A stretch of DNA of 64,000 nt, taken from NCBI RefSeq assembly GCF_000023105.1, contig NC_012669.1, positions 62,001 through 126,000 on the forward strand, given 5' to 3'. The notes beneath the pieces were generated by a model that did not search any database, was not told the origin of the DNA, and worked only from the letters and a program-made list of their open reading frames with translations. A program made the translations under genes and the position numbers. The stretch comes from Beutenbergia cavernae DSM 12333 (lineage in GTDB: Bacteria; Actinomycetota; Actinomycetes; Actinomycetales; Beutenbergiaceae). Positions 34,899-45,384 of the stretch are shown piece by piece; the stretch's first letter is position 1; every line of letters begins with the position of its first letter.

Positions 34899-34917
34899 AA
34901 TGAGAATGACTCTCGTT
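34899..34917. promoter_or_regulatory. Probable Zur (zinc) operator
   Basis: AATGAGAATGACTCTCGTT is a dyad centred on G34908 (GAGA-ATGAC-TCTC plus flanking AA/TT). The core TGAGAATGACTCTCG matches the TGATAATGATTATCA-like Zur consensus at 11 of 15 positions. It lies 49 bases before the AztD-like gene, whose product is expected to handle zinc. Confidence 0.65.
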
Positions 34918-34965
34918 ACTGATAGCGTGCTCGACGTCCTGCTCCTCCGTCACGAAGGTCCACCG

Positions 34966-36300
34966 ATGACATCTGACGCCCGACTCCACCGGCGACGCCT
35001 CGTCGCCACGACACTGGGCCTGGTCCTCCCGGCCGTCCTGCTCGCGTCCTGCGCCACCGAGGGCGAGGGCGGCACCGGCGACGACGGCGCGGCGCCCGCC
35101 GCGACCGAGGAGGCGCCGACGTCCGACGCGACCGAGGCAGCCACCGCCACCCCGCGCCTCGCCGTCACGTACGACGGCGGGATCCAGGTCCTCGACGCCG
35201 CCACCCTCGAGGTGGTCGACGACATCGAGCTCGCCGGTTTCAACCGGCTCAACCCGGCCGGCGACGGCCGCCACCTCGTCGTCTCCACGTCGGGCGGCTT
35301 CCAGGTGCTCGACGCCGGAGCGTGGGCGGTCGCGCACGGCGACCACGCGCACTACTACACGGCGCCGCCGGTGCTCACCGACGTCGTCTACGAGGCAGGG
35401 ACGCCCGGCCACGTCGTCGTCCACGACGGGCGCACGGCGCTGTTCGACGACGCCACGGGACACGTCGTCGTCACCGGCTCTGGAGACGTGGCGCTGGGCG
35501 ACGTCGACCGCGAGCACACCACGCCGTCGGCGCACCACGGCGTCGCCGTCGAGCTCTCCGACGGCACGCTCGTCGTCTCGGAGGGCACCGAGGAGGCCCG
35601 GACCGGCATCCGCGTGCTCGACGCCGCCGGCCAGGAGATCGCCGCGTCCGACGAGTGCCCCGGCGTGCACGGCGAGGCCGTCGCCGCTGACGAGGCGGTC
35701 GTCGTCGGCTGCGAGGACGGCGTGCTCGTCGTGCTCGACGGCGTCGTCACGAAGGTCGCGAGCCCGGACGCCTACGGCAGGATCGGCAACCAGGCGGGCA
35801 GCGAGGCGTCGCCGATCGTGCTGGGCGACTACAAGTCGGACCGTGACGCGGAGCTCGAGCGGCCCACCCGCGTGTCCCTCGTCGACACGCGCTCCGGGGA
35901 GATGCGCCTCGTCGACCTGCCCGCGAGCTACACGTTCCGTTCCCTCGCCCGTGGCGACGACGGCGAGGCGCTCGTTCTCGGGACCGACGGCCAGGTCCAC
36001 GTCATCGACCCGGCGACGGGCGACCTCACCGCCTCCATCCCGGTGATCGAGCCCTGGGAGGAGCCGGAGGAGTGGCAGTCGCCGCGGCCGGCGATCCTCA
36101 CGCTCGACGGCTCGGTGTACGTCACCGACCCGGCCACGAACCGGGTGCTCGCCGTCGACGTCCCCACGGGCGAGGTCTGGCAGAGCGCGGAGCTTGGCGT
36201 CACGCCGAACGAGATCGCCGGGGTGTCGGGGGACGTGGAGGCGGGCGCGTCGGCGGAGCACGAGCACGAGGACGAGCACGAGGACGGCCACGACCACTGA
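34966..36300 (+). CDS. aztD: AztD-like zinc metallochaperone lipoprotein
   Basis: 444 residues from ATG 34966. A lipoprotein signal (HRRRLVATTLGLVLPAVLLA with lipobox LLASC) is followed by an acidic Ala/Glu/Thr-rich linker and a beta-propeller of repeated short strands. HGDHAHYYTAPPVLTDVVYE near residue 125 and GHVVVHDGRTALFDDATG match the zinc chaperone AztD. The C-terminus is histidine/acid-rich (EHEHEDEHEDGHDH), a likely zinc-binding tail. AztD binds zinc outside the membrane and passes it to the AztC receptor of a zinc ABC importer. No aztABC genes are adjacent, so the partner is elsewhere. A Zur-like operator lies upstream. Confidence 0.8.
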   Translation: MTSDARLHRRRLVATTLGLVLPAVLLASCATEGEGGTGDDGAAPAATEEAPTSDATEAATATPRLAVTYDGGIQVLDAATLEVVDDIELAGFNRLNPAGDGRHLVVSTSGGFQVLDAGAWAVAHGDHAHYYTAPPVLTDVVYEAGTPGHVVVHDGRTALFDDATGHVVVTGSGDVALGDVDREHTTPSAHHGVAVELSDGTLVVSEGTEEARTGIRVLDAAGQEIAASDECPGVHGEAVAADEAVVVGCEDGVLVVLDGVVTKVASPDAYGRIGNQAGSEASPIVLGDYKSDRDAELERPTRVSLVDTRSGEMRLVDLPASYTFRSLARGDDGEALVLGTDGQVHVIDPATGDLTASIPVIEPWEEPEEWQSPRPAILTLDGSVYVTDPATNRVLAVDVPTGEVWQSAELGVTPNEIAGVSGDVEAGASAEHEHEDEHEDGHDH

Positions 36301-36408
36301 CGCCGGGTGACGCGGGCCGGGCGGTCGCATCCCCTGCGCCGCCCGGTCCGTCGTCGCGACCGGTGTGCCACGCTGTGCACGCTCACGCCAGCACCCAGGA
36401 GGACCCGC

Positions 36409-37344
36409 ATGAAGACGTTCACGCTGCCCGGGACCGAGCTCGTCGTGCCGAACGTGGTGCTCGGGCTCATGCGGATCGCCGAGATGTCCGACGACGACGT
36501 CCGTCACCTCGTGCGCACCGCGCGCGACGCCGGCATCGACTTCGTCGACCACGCCGACATCTACGGTGGCGACCACGGCTGCGAGCGCCGCTTCGCCGAG
36601 GCGATGCGGCTGACGCCGTCGCAGCGCGCCGAGATCGTGATCCAGTCGAAGGCCGGGATCGTGCCCGGGGCCGGCGGCCTGCGCTACGACTTCTCCTACG
36701 ACCACCTCGTGGGCCAGGTCGACGGCTCGCTCGCCGCCCTCGGCACCGACTACCTCGACATCCTGCTGCTCCACCGGCCGGACGCTCTGGTGGAGCCGGA
36801 GGAGGTCGCCCGGGCGTTCGACGACCTGGCCTCCGCCGGGAAGGTGCGGTACTTCGGCGTCTCCAACCACACGCCCGGCCAGATCGAGCTGCTCAAGAAG
36901 TACGTGACCCAGCCGCTCGTCGCGAACCAGCTCCAGCTGTCGATCACGCACGCCTCGCTGATCGCGCAGGGCGTGTCGGCGAACATGGCCGGCGAGGACC
37001 AGGCCGTCGACCGCGACGGAGGGGTGCTCGACTACTGCCGGCTGCACGACATCACGATCCAGGCGTGGTCGCCGTTCCAGGCCGGCTTCTTCACCGGCGT
37101 GTTCCTGGGCTCGCCGGACCACCCGGAGCTCAACGCCGTCATCGACCGCCTGGCCGCTGCGTACGACGTGCCACCGATCGCCGTCGCGACGGCGTGGATC
37201 ACGCGGCACCCGGCGCAGATGCAGGTGGTGCTCGGCACGACGACGCCGGAGCGCGTGACCGGTGCGGCGCAGGGCTCCGACCTCCCGCTGACGCGGGCGG
37301 AGTGGTACGAGCTGTTCCGGGCGGCCGGGCACCTCGTGCCGTAG
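36409..37344 (+). CDS. Aldo/keto reductase
   Basis: 311 residues from ATG 36409 (AGGAGGAC upstream). TIM-barrel AKR close to E. coli YdhF: starts MKTFTLPGTELVVPNVVLGL. The catalytic tetrad is visible: Asp and Tyr in DHADIYGGD, Lys in IVIQSKAGIV, His in DILLLHRPD. NADPH phosphate contacts are in the C-terminal VVLGTTTPERVTGA. It reduces aldehydes or ketones; the physiological substrate is unknown. The convergent neighbour is the D-amino-acid PLP enzyme gene, with a long palindrome in between. Confidence 0.93.
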   Translation: MKTFTLPGTELVVPNVVLGLMRIAEMSDDDVRHLVRTARDAGIDFVDHADIYGGDHGCERRFAEAMRLTPSQRAEIVIQSKAGIVPGAGGLRYDFSYDHLVGQVDGSLAALGTDYLDILLLHRPDALVEPEEVARAFDDLASAGKVRYFGVSNHTPGQIELLKKYVTQPLVANQLQLSITHASLIAQGVSANMAGEDQAVDRDGGVLDYCRLHDITIQAWSPFQAGFFTGVFLGSPDHPELNAVIDRLAAAYDVPPIAVATAWITRHPAQMQVVLGTTTPERVTGAAQGSDLPLTRAEWYELFRAAGHLVP

Positions 37345-37420
37345 GCGCCGAACCTCGCACTCCGCGTCGAACCTCGCACCCCAGAGTGCGACGTTCGACG
37401 CGAGGTGCGAGGTTCGCCGC
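37345..37420. terminator. 76-bp palindromic terminator with internal repeats
   Basis: Left arm 37345-37379 pairs with 37386-37420 at about 31 of 35 positions; the unpaired centre is six bases. Each arm contains GAACCTCGCAC or its near-copy twice, separated by CGCGTC, so the stem can also refold into smaller hairpins. It fills the whole gap between the convergent aldo/keto reductase and D-amino-acid enzyme genes and should terminate both. Confidence 0.8.
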
Positions 37421-37422
37421 AG

Positions 37423-38733
37423 TCAGAAGTAGGTGGCGACGGCGTCGGTCACCGGGGCGTCGAGGTCGGGATCCTCGTCGGCGGAGCCGACGACCACGGG
37501 GACGAGCCGCCACTTGTCCATCGCCGTGCACGGGTGCGACAGGCCGAGCCTGACGACGGCGCCGACGCCGAGCGGGTCGTCGGCGGCGCCCCACGCGTCG
37601 TCGCGCGGCAGCCGCAGGAACGCGTGCTGGTCGTTGAGCGCCGAGACGTGCGCCCCGGCCAGGGCCGCCCGCCCCACCACCCCCGCCCCGGCGACGAGCT
37701 GCGGCGTCGGCAGCCCCTCGTCGTACGGGACGTCGCGCTTGCCGGCGTCGAGCAGCGCGAGGCCGCGCTCCGGCCGGGACACGACGCGCGCCCAGGCGTG
37801 CATCGCCGAGCGGAGCGGCACGTCGCCCCCGGCGGCGCCCCGCCCGAACGGCGTGACGGAGGCGTAGAACCCGTCGTCGTGCAGCACGTACGCGCCGGAC
37901 CGCAGCACCACGCGCACCCCGTCGCGCAGGCCGGCGACGCCGTCGACCACGAGGTCGGGGAACGCGCTCCCGCCCAGGGTGAGCACCGGCGTCGGGACCT
38001 CGTACGAACCGTCCACCGCGTCGTGGAGCGCGACGACGTCGGCCACGTACGCCCGGACGGCGGCGACCGCCTCGTCGGAGCGGTCGTGCGCCGCCGCACC
38101 CTCGTAGCCCGCGACGCCGGCGAGGCGCAGGTGGGGGCTGCGCCGCACGGCGGCGGCGACGGCGAGCGCCGCGTCGACCCCGCGCGCCCCGGTGCGGGCG
38201 GTGCCGAGCTCGACGAGCACGTCGAGCGGAACGGGTGCGCCGTGGGAGGCGAGGGCGTCCTCGAGGCGCGCCACCCCGTCGACGCCGTCGACCCAGCTGA
38301 GGAGTTCGGTGGGGCCGGCGTCGTCGGCGACGGCGAAGGCGGCCCAGGCGATGCCGGCCGGGTCGACGAGGGCGTTCGCGAGCAGGATGCGCGGCACGCC
38401 GGCCGCGCGGGCGACCTGGGCCTGCCACGGCGTCGCGACGGTGATGGCCCACGCACCGGCGTCCAGCTGGCGGTGCCACAGCTGCGGGGCCATCGTCGTC
38501 TTGCCGTGCGGGGCGAGGTCGACGCCGTGCTCGGCGCACCACGCGGCGAGCGTGGCGAGGTTGTGCTCGAGCGCGGCGGCGTCGAGCGTGAGCACCGGCG
38601 TGGCGAGGTCCCGCAGCCGGAGCCCGGCGCCGGCCGCCGTCCGCCCCCACGCACGCGGCGGGAACGACTTGTGCTCGGGGCCGAGGCGGGGCGGGGTGGT
38701 GCCGAGCGCGTCGCTCGACGAGGCGTGGGCCAT
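37423..38733 (-). CDS. PLP-dependent D-amino-acid deaminase/aldolase (DSD1-like, alanine-racemase N-terminal domain)
   Basis: 436 residues from ATG 38733. The alanine-racemase-type barrel carries the PLP lysine in LAPHGKTTMAP (near residue 77), and ELGTARTGARG and GSAFPDL follow as cofactor contacts. The C-terminal beta domain has the metal-site sequence SHPCTAMDKW, as in D-serine dehydratase and D-threonine aldolase. These enzymes act on D-serine, D-threonine or related D-amino acids. It is divergent from a RidA gene (88 bases between starts); RidA removes the enamine intermediates that such PLP enzymes release, which supports a deaminase role. Confidence 0.88.
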   Translation of the reverse strand: MAHASSSDALGTTPPRLGPEHKSFPPRAWGRTAAGAGLRLRDLATPVLTLDAAALEHNLATLAAWCAEHGVDLAPHGKTTMAPQLWHRQLDAGAWAITVATPWQAQVARAAGVPRILLANALVDPAGIAWAAFAVADDAGPTELLSWVDGVDGVARLEDALASHGAPVPLDVLVELGTARTGARGVDAALAVAAAVRRSPHLRLAGVAGYEGAAAHDRSDEAVAAVRAYVADVVALHDAVDGSYEVPTPVLTLGGSAFPDLVVDGVAGLRDGVRVVLRSGAYVLHDDGFYASVTPFGRGAAGGDVPLRSAMHAWARVVSRPERGLALLDAGKRDVPYDEGLPTPQLVAGAGVVGRAALAGAHVSALNDQHAFLRLPRDDAWGAADDPLGVGAVVRLGLSHPCTAMDKWRLVPVVVGSADEDPDLDAPVTDAVATYF

Positions 38734-38821
38734 GGGCGTCTCCGCGGGTAGCGTGAGGGGCAAGGGCCCATCGTGGCATCCGCCGCGACGCGAGCGTCGG
38801 CCCCGGACCACGAGGAGACCC

Positions 38822-39265
38822 GTGAGCGAGCAGACCAGCACCGCAGCCGACGCCGCACCGTCGAGCGGCGCGAAGGTGGCGATCCTGACGTCGGACGCCC
38901 CGCCCCCCGCGCACACGTTCTCGCAGGGTGTGCGCAAGGGCCCGATCCTGCAGGTGTCCGGGCAGGGGCCGGTGGACGCGGCCACCGGCGCGTACCGGCA
39001 CCCCGGCGACGTCGCGGCGCAGACGACGCTCACGCTGCGCAACGTGAAGGCGATCGTCGAGGCCGGGGGCGCCTCGTTCGCCGACGTCGTCATGCTGCGC
39101 GTGTACCTGCGTCACGAGGGTGACTTCGCGTCGATGAACGAGGCCTACGGCGCGTTCGTCGCGGAGCACGCGGGGGAGGTCCTCCCGTCCCGGACGACCG
39201 TGTTCACCGGCCTGCCTCGGCCGGAGATGCTGGTGGAGATCGACGCGCTCGCCGTCGTCGACTGA
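38822..39265 (+). CDS. RidA family enamine/imine deaminase
   Basis: 147 residues from GTG 38822 (GGAGACCC upstream). After a 20-residue leader the YjgF/YER057c/UK114 fold is clear: FSQGVRKGPILQVSGQGPVD, TTLTLRNVKAIVEAGGASFA, DVVMLRVYL, and SRTTVFTGLPRPEMLVEIDA. The conserved arginine of the active site is the one in PSRTTVF. RidA hydrolyses 2-aminoacrylate and similar enamines from PLP enzymes; the divergent PLP enzyme gene is a plausible source. Confidence 0.92.
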   Translation: MSEQTSTAADAAPSSGAKVAILTSDAPPPAHTFSQGVRKGPILQVSGQGPVDAATGAYRHPGDVAAQTTLTLRNVKAIVEAGGASFADVVMLRVYLRHEGDFASMNEAYGAFVAEHAGEVLPSRTTVFTGLPRPEMLVEIDALAVVD

Positions 39266-39272
39266 GGCGTCC

Positions 39273-39482
39273 GTGCAACCCCGGACCCGTCGGGTCGTCG
39301 CCTGGCTGGTGGTGCTGGCGCTCGCCGCGCCGGCGATCCTCGGCGCGATCGCGGCGTCCCGGTACTACGACGTGCGCCTGCCCGTGCTGGGCGTCGCGCT
39401 CGTGGTGCTGCTCGTGATCTACCTCCGGAGCCGACGCCGCGACGACGGTCGGCGGCGCGAGCCCGCCGATCCCTGGGGGTAG
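39273..39482 (+). CDS. Small two-helix membrane protein
   Basis: 69 residues from GTG 39273, seven bases after the RidA stop. Two membrane helices (about 10-27 and 34-51: VAWLVVLALAAPAILGAIAA; LPVLGVALVVLLVIYL) are followed by a strongly basic tail (RSRRRDDGRRRE). No family recognised. Probably cotranscribed with RidA. Confidence 0.6.
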   Translation: MQPRTRRVVAWLVVLALAAPAILGAIAASRYYDVRLPVLGVALVVLLVIYLRSRRRDDGRRREPADPWG

Positions 39483-39670
39483 GTCCGCCCGCCGACCCCT
39501 TTCGCCGGCCCCTCCGCGACCCCGCGGCGATGTCGGTGGTCGGTGGGATCGTGGAGGGGTGGACGAGCTCCTGCGCACGTGCGACACGCCGAGGCGGTCG
39601 ACCTCTTTCGGAGGTGTTCCGGCCGGGGACGACAGCGTCCGTGGCGTGCGTGCGCACAGCGCCGCACGGG

Positions 39671-39757
39671 CTGTCCACAGGTGGGTACCGCAGGCTTCCG
39701 CGTGGACTCAAGGATCGACGCCGTCGTCCACAGGCAGCGCGGGGTCCGGTGTGCACA
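39671..39757. promoter_or_regulatory. Possible DnaA-box cluster upstream of nrdH
   Basis: CTGTCCACA (39671-39679), TCGTCCACA (39724-39732) and TGTGCACA (39750-39757) resemble the actinobacterial DnaA box TTGTCCACA, with one or two mismatches each. They lie 160-245 bases before nrdH. DnaA controls nrd transcription in E. coli, so a similar link is conceivable. The rest of 39483-39815 shows no gene. Confidence 0.3.
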
Positions 39758-39814
39758 GGATGGGGACGACACGCCGTGTCGACACAAGGTCTTGGGGTGA
39801 TGGCAGTGCCGAAC

Positions 39815-39828
39815 CACTAGGTGTAGTG
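39815..39828. promoter_or_regulatory. NrdR box
   Basis: CACTA-GGTG-TAGTG is a perfect dyad located 87 bases before nrdH, matching the form of NrdR operators (CACTA-N4-TAGTG type) upstream of nrd operons. TAGTGT within it could be the -10 element, so NrdR bound to (d)ATP would block the promoter. A second, weaker element may lie at about 39870-39883 (CATGTAGTTACACC). Confidence 0.7.
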
Positions 39829-39915
39829 TTCCAAACCTGGGGCGGAGCACACCGCCGATGGAATGACACGCATGTAGTTACACCGGCGGAACCGCCTCGC
39901 ACGAAGGAGATCGGC

Positions 39916-40167
39916 ATGAGCATCACCGTCTTCAGCAAGCCGGCTTGCGTCCAGTGCGACGCGACCCACCGCGCGCTGCGCAAGCACGGCCTGGACTTCA
40001 CCGTCGTCGACCTGACGATGGACGCCGAGGCGCTCGAGTCCGTCAAGGCGCTCGGCTACCAGCAGGCGCCGGTCGTCCTCGCGAACGGCGACCACTGGGC
40101 GGGCTTCCGGCCGGACAAGATCCGCGCGCTCGCCGAGGGCGCCGGCTCGGTGGCAGCGGTCGCCTGA
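39916..40167 (+). CDS. nrdH: Glutaredoxin-like protein NrdH
   Basis: 83 residues. Starts [20 protein letters not shown] with the redox pair Cys11-Val-Gln-Cys14 and ends with the NrdH-typical [12 protein letters not shown]. NrdH accepts electrons from thioredoxin reductase and reduces the class Ib ribonucleotide reductase NrdE. AAGGAG lies at 39903-39908. First gene of nrdHIEF, with an NrdR box upstream. Confidence 0.96.
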   Translation: MSITVFSKPACVQCDATHRALRKHGLDFTVVDLTMDAEALESVKALGYQQAPVVLANGDHWAGFRPDKIRALAEGAGSVAAVA

Positions 40168-40267
40168 CCTTCTCGACGGGGCCGCCCATCGCGGCCACCC
40201 CGGCGTCCCGGATCGATCGGGGCGCCCTCGTAGCACCAGCACCACCGGCAGGGAACCAGGGCAGAGC

Positions 40268-40684
40268 ATGTCGCGACTCGTGTACTTCTCCTCGGTGTCG
40301 GAGAACACGCACCGATTCGTGGCGAAGCTCGGCCTGGCCGCGGACCGCATCCCGCTGCGCCCCACCGAGCCGTTCCTCCGCGCGGAGGACGAGTACGTGC
40401 TCATCGTCCCGACGTACGGCGGTGGCAACGGCCTCGGCGCCGTGCCCAAGCAGGTGATCAAGTTCCTCAACGACCCGGGCAACCGGTCGCTCGTCCGCGG
40501 TGTGATCGCCGCCGGCAACACCAACTTCGGCGAGGCGTTCTGCATCGCCGGCGACATCATCGCGGCCAAGTGCGACGTGCCGTACCTGTACCGCTTCGAA
40601 CTGCTAGGAACCGACCAGGACGTCCTGCGCGTCCGAGAGGGATTGGGACGATTTTGGCTACAACGCTCACAGATCCCGGCGTAG
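40268..40684 (+). CDS. nrdI: Flavodoxin-like NrdI
   Basis: 138 residues. The FMN phosphate loop is [12 protein letters not shown] near the N-terminus, and [20 protein letters not shown] and [19 protein letters not shown] form the flavin surroundings. NrdI supplies the oxidant that assembles the dimanganese-tyrosyl cofactor of NrdF. It lies 100 bases after nrdH. The 3' end overlaps the start of nrdE by 31 bases. Confidence 0.96.
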   Translation: MSRLVYFSSVSENTHRFVAKLGLAADRIPLRPTEPFLRAEDEYVLIVPTYGGGNGLGAVPKQVIKFLNDPGNRSLVRGVIAAGNTNFGEAFCIAGDIIAAKCDVPYLYRFELLGTDQDVLRVREGLGRFWLQRSQIPA

Positions 40685-42810
40685 CGGCGCGCGCGGACGA
40701 GGGCATGGACTACCACGCCCTCAACGCGATGCTCAACCTCTACGGCCCGGACGGGAGGCTGCAGCTCGACAAGGACCGCTCCGCGGCCCGCGAGTACTTC
40801 CTGCAGCACGTCAACCAGAACACCGTCTTCTTCCACAACCTCAAGGAGAAGCTCGACTACCTGGTCGAGCACGGGTACTACGAGTCCGAGGTGCTCGGGA
40901 AGTACTCGCGCGAGTTCGTCGAGCACATCTTCGACGTCGCGTACGCCAAGAAGTTCCGCTTCACCACGTTCCTCGGCGCGTTCAAGTACTACACCTCGTA
41001 CACGCTCAAGACGTTCGACGGCAAGCGCTACCTCGAGCGGTTCGAGGACCGCGTGGTCATGGTGGCGCTCACGCTGGCCGACGGCGACGAGCAGCTCGCG
41101 CTCGAGCTCGTCGACGAGGTCATCAGCGGGCGGTTCCAGCCCGCGACCCCGACGTTCCTCAACGCCGGGAAGGCGCAGCGCGGCGAGCTCGTCTCGTGCT
41201 TCCTGCTGCGCATCGAGGACAACATGGAGTCGATCGCGCGCGGCATCAACTCGGCGCTGCAGCTGTCGAAGCGTGGCGGCGGCGTCGCGCTCCTGCTGTC
41301 GAACATCCGCGAGTACGGCGCCCCGATCAAGAAGATCGAGAACCAGTCCTCCGGCGTCATCCCCGTGATGAAGCTCCTCGAGGACTCCTTCTCCTACGCG
41401 AACCAGCTGGGCGCGCGCCAGGGGGCCGGCGCCGTGTACCTGCACGCGCACCACCCCGACATCCTGCGGTTCCTCGACACCAAGCGCGAGAACGCCGACG
41501 AGAAGATCCGGATCAAGACGCTCTCCCTCGGCGTCGTCATCCCGGACATCACGTTCGAGCTCGCGAAGAAGAACGAGGACATGTACCTGTTCTCGCCGTA
41601 CGACGTCGAGCGCGTCTACGGCGTCCCGTTCTCCGAGATCTCGGTGACGGAGAAGTACTACGAGATGCTCGACGACGCCCGGATCCGCAAGACGAAGATC
41701 AAGGCGCGCGAGTTCTTCCAGCTGCTCGCGGAGATCCAGTTCGAGTCCGGCTACCCGTACATCGTGTTCGAGGACACGGTGAACCGGGCGAACCCGATCA
41801 AGGGCCGGATCACGATGAGCAACCTGTGCTCGGAGATCCTCCAGGTCTCGACGGCGTCGTCGTTCAACGACGACCTGTCCTACGCGGACACCGGCAAGGA
41901 CATCTCCTGCAACCTCGGCTCGCTCAACATCGCGCACGCGATGGACTCGCCCGACCTCGGCAAGACCGTCGGCGTCGCGATCCGGTCGCTCACCGCCGTG
42001 TCCGACCAGACCCACATCTGGTCGGTGCCCTCGGTGGAGAAGGGCAACAACGACTCGCACGCCATCGGCCTGGGGCAGATGAACCTGCACGGCTACCTCG
42101 CCCGCGAACGGATCCACTACGGCTCGGCCGAGGGTGTGGACTTCACGAACATCTACTTCTACACGGTCCTCTACCACGCGATCGCCGCGTCGAACCAGAT
42201 CGCGATCGAGCGGGGCAGCGCGTTCGCCGGGTTCTCCGAGTCGCAGTATGCGAGCGGCGAGTTCTTCGACAAGTACACCGACGGCGTCTGGGAGCCGGCT
42301 ACGGACCGCGTGGCGCAGCTGTTCGCGGACGCCGAGGTCCACATCCCGACGCAGAGCGACTGGCAGGCTCTCAAGGCGTCGGTGATGGAGCACGGGATCT
42401 ACAACCAGAACCTGCAGGCGGTCCCGCCGACCGGGTCGATCTCGTACATCAACCACTCGACGAGCTCGATCCACCCGATCGTCGCCCCGATCGAGATCCG
42501 CAAGGAAGGCAAGATCGGGCGGGTCTACTACCCGGCGCCGTACCTGTCCGACGACAACCTCGAGTACTACGCCGACGCGTACGAGATCGGCTACGAGAAG
42601 ATCATCGACACGTACGCCGCCGCGACGCAGCACGTGGACCAGGGGCTGTCGCTCACGCTGTTCTTCAAGGACACCGCGACCACCCGCGACATCAACAAGG
42701 CCCAGATCTACGCGTGGCGCAAGGGCATCAAGACGCTCTACTACATCCGGCTGCGCCAGATCGCCTTGGAAGGGACCGAGGTGGAGAACTGTGTCTCCTG
42801 CGTGCTGTGA
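40654..42810 (+). CDS. nrdE: Class Ib ribonucleotide reductase large subunit NrdE
   Basis: 718 residues. Start taken as TTG 40654, inside nrdI, because the following residues ([20 protein letters not shown]) match the usual NrdE N-terminus; ATG 40705 would remove 17 of them. Key elements: [20 protein letters not shown] with the active-site cysteine; [39 protein letters not shown]; and the C-terminal redox pair in ENCVSCVL. It makes deoxyribonucleotides from ribonucleoside diphosphates. The usual direct neighbour nrdF is displaced by an 807-base endonuclease gene. Confidence 0.96.
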   Translation: MATTLTDPGVAARADEGMDYHALNAMLNLYGPDGRLQLDKDRSAAREYFLQHVNQNTVFFHNLKEKLDYLVEHGYYESEVLGKYSREFVEHIFDVAYAKKFRFTTFLGAFKYYTSYTLKTFDGKRYLERFEDRVVMVALTLADGDEQLALELVDEVISGRFQPATPTFLNAGKAQRGELVSCFLLRIEDNMESIARGINSALQLSKRGGGVALLLSNIREYGAPIKKIENQSSGVIPVMKLLEDSFSYANQLGARQGAGAVYLHAHHPDILRFLDTKRENADEKIRIKTLSLGVVIPDITFELAKKNEDMYLFSPYDVERVYGVPFSEISVTEKYYEMLDDARIRKTKIKAREFFQLLAEIQFESGYPYIVFEDTVNRANPIKGRITMSNLCSEILQVSTASSFNDDLSYADTGKDISCNLGSLNIAHAMDSPDLGKTVGVAIRSLTAVSDQTHIWSVPSVEKGNNDSHAIGLGQMNLHGYLARERIHYGSAEGVDFTNIYFYTVLYHAIAASNQIAIERGSAFAGFSESQYASGEFFDKYTDGVWEPATDRVAQLFADAEVHIPTQSDWQALKASVMEHGIYNQNLQAVPPTGSISYINHSTSSIHPIVAPIEIRKEGKIGRVYYPAPYLSDDNLEYYADAYEIGYEKIIDTYAAATQHVDQGLSLTLFFKDTATTRDINKAQIYAWRKGIKTLYYIRLRQIALEGTEVENCVSCVL

Positions 42811-42822
42811 CGGCGACGCCCG

Positions 42823-44607
<1,785 letters not shown>

Positions 44608-45384
44608 AGCGTAGTAGCGCCCACCGGCAGCCCGAGGAGTGCCCAATGTGCGTGCCGACTCTTAATGGATCCACGAGGTCGGTGACGGACGGCGGTACAC
44701 GTGTGCAGCGGCTCGGCGGTGGCTGCAGCGCACTGGACAGGGCGAGCCGCGCCAGAGGCGAGGCGGCTCAGGCACGCCTGGGCCGCTCGCGGCTCCGCGA
44801 CCCGGCGCGGGCAACGGGGCGTCTTGGAGTTGATCAGGACCGGTCAACTGCCCCGGCGCCAAAGGCTCCCATGGTGAACGCTGCGGGCGCGGCCGCGACC
44901 GGGAGCGACTACAGAACCGGATTCAGCCGTGATGCCCCAGCGGCGTCGGGGTCGCCGGGCAGATCAGTGGTGAGCGACTCGAAGCGGTCATGCAGCTGGT
45001 AGCGCTTCGCAGCGATGCTCTGGCGCAAGCCAACAGAGTCGTTCGTGCGGAGCTATCCCCGTTGCCGCCAGGAAGCAACGAGGCAGAGGTCAAGGCCCTG
45101 GACCCAGGCAGCGGCGCGATCCGTTCAGTCCGCGCGGCGCCTCGTATCGTGTTGGTGCACCCGACTACGGTCGTGCACGCGGCGACGCTTCGTTGACGTG
45201 GTGAGAGTGCTCGCCAGACGGGCGAACCCGTCGCGACAGCACAACGGTGTTGGCCGATAGGAGTGAACGTGAGCACACGTCTCCCGACTGGATCCGTGTG
45301 GAGGAAGCGGGACTTGCACCGGCGCGAACAGGGGCCCTTCGCGAGCGCAACGCGGATCGGGTCCCGAAGCGTGCAGGATCGCTC
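44608..45384. other. Left part of the islet, no supported gene
   Basis: Mixed composition. A frame at 44990-45196 reads like a coding fragment (ERLEAVMQLVALRSDALAQA in frame with upstream bases) but has no recognisable family and no start signal, so it is left as a possible remnant. A six-bp hairpin AGTTGA-N10-TCAACT lies near 44830. The promoter of the 597-residue protein gene should be in the last 150 bases. Confidence 0.4.

Noticed and set aside
39671-39757. DnaA-box cluster as replication origin
   Set aside because: Only three imperfect boxes, no AT-rich unwinding region and no dnaA/dnaN genes nearby; regulation of nrd is the more modest reading.
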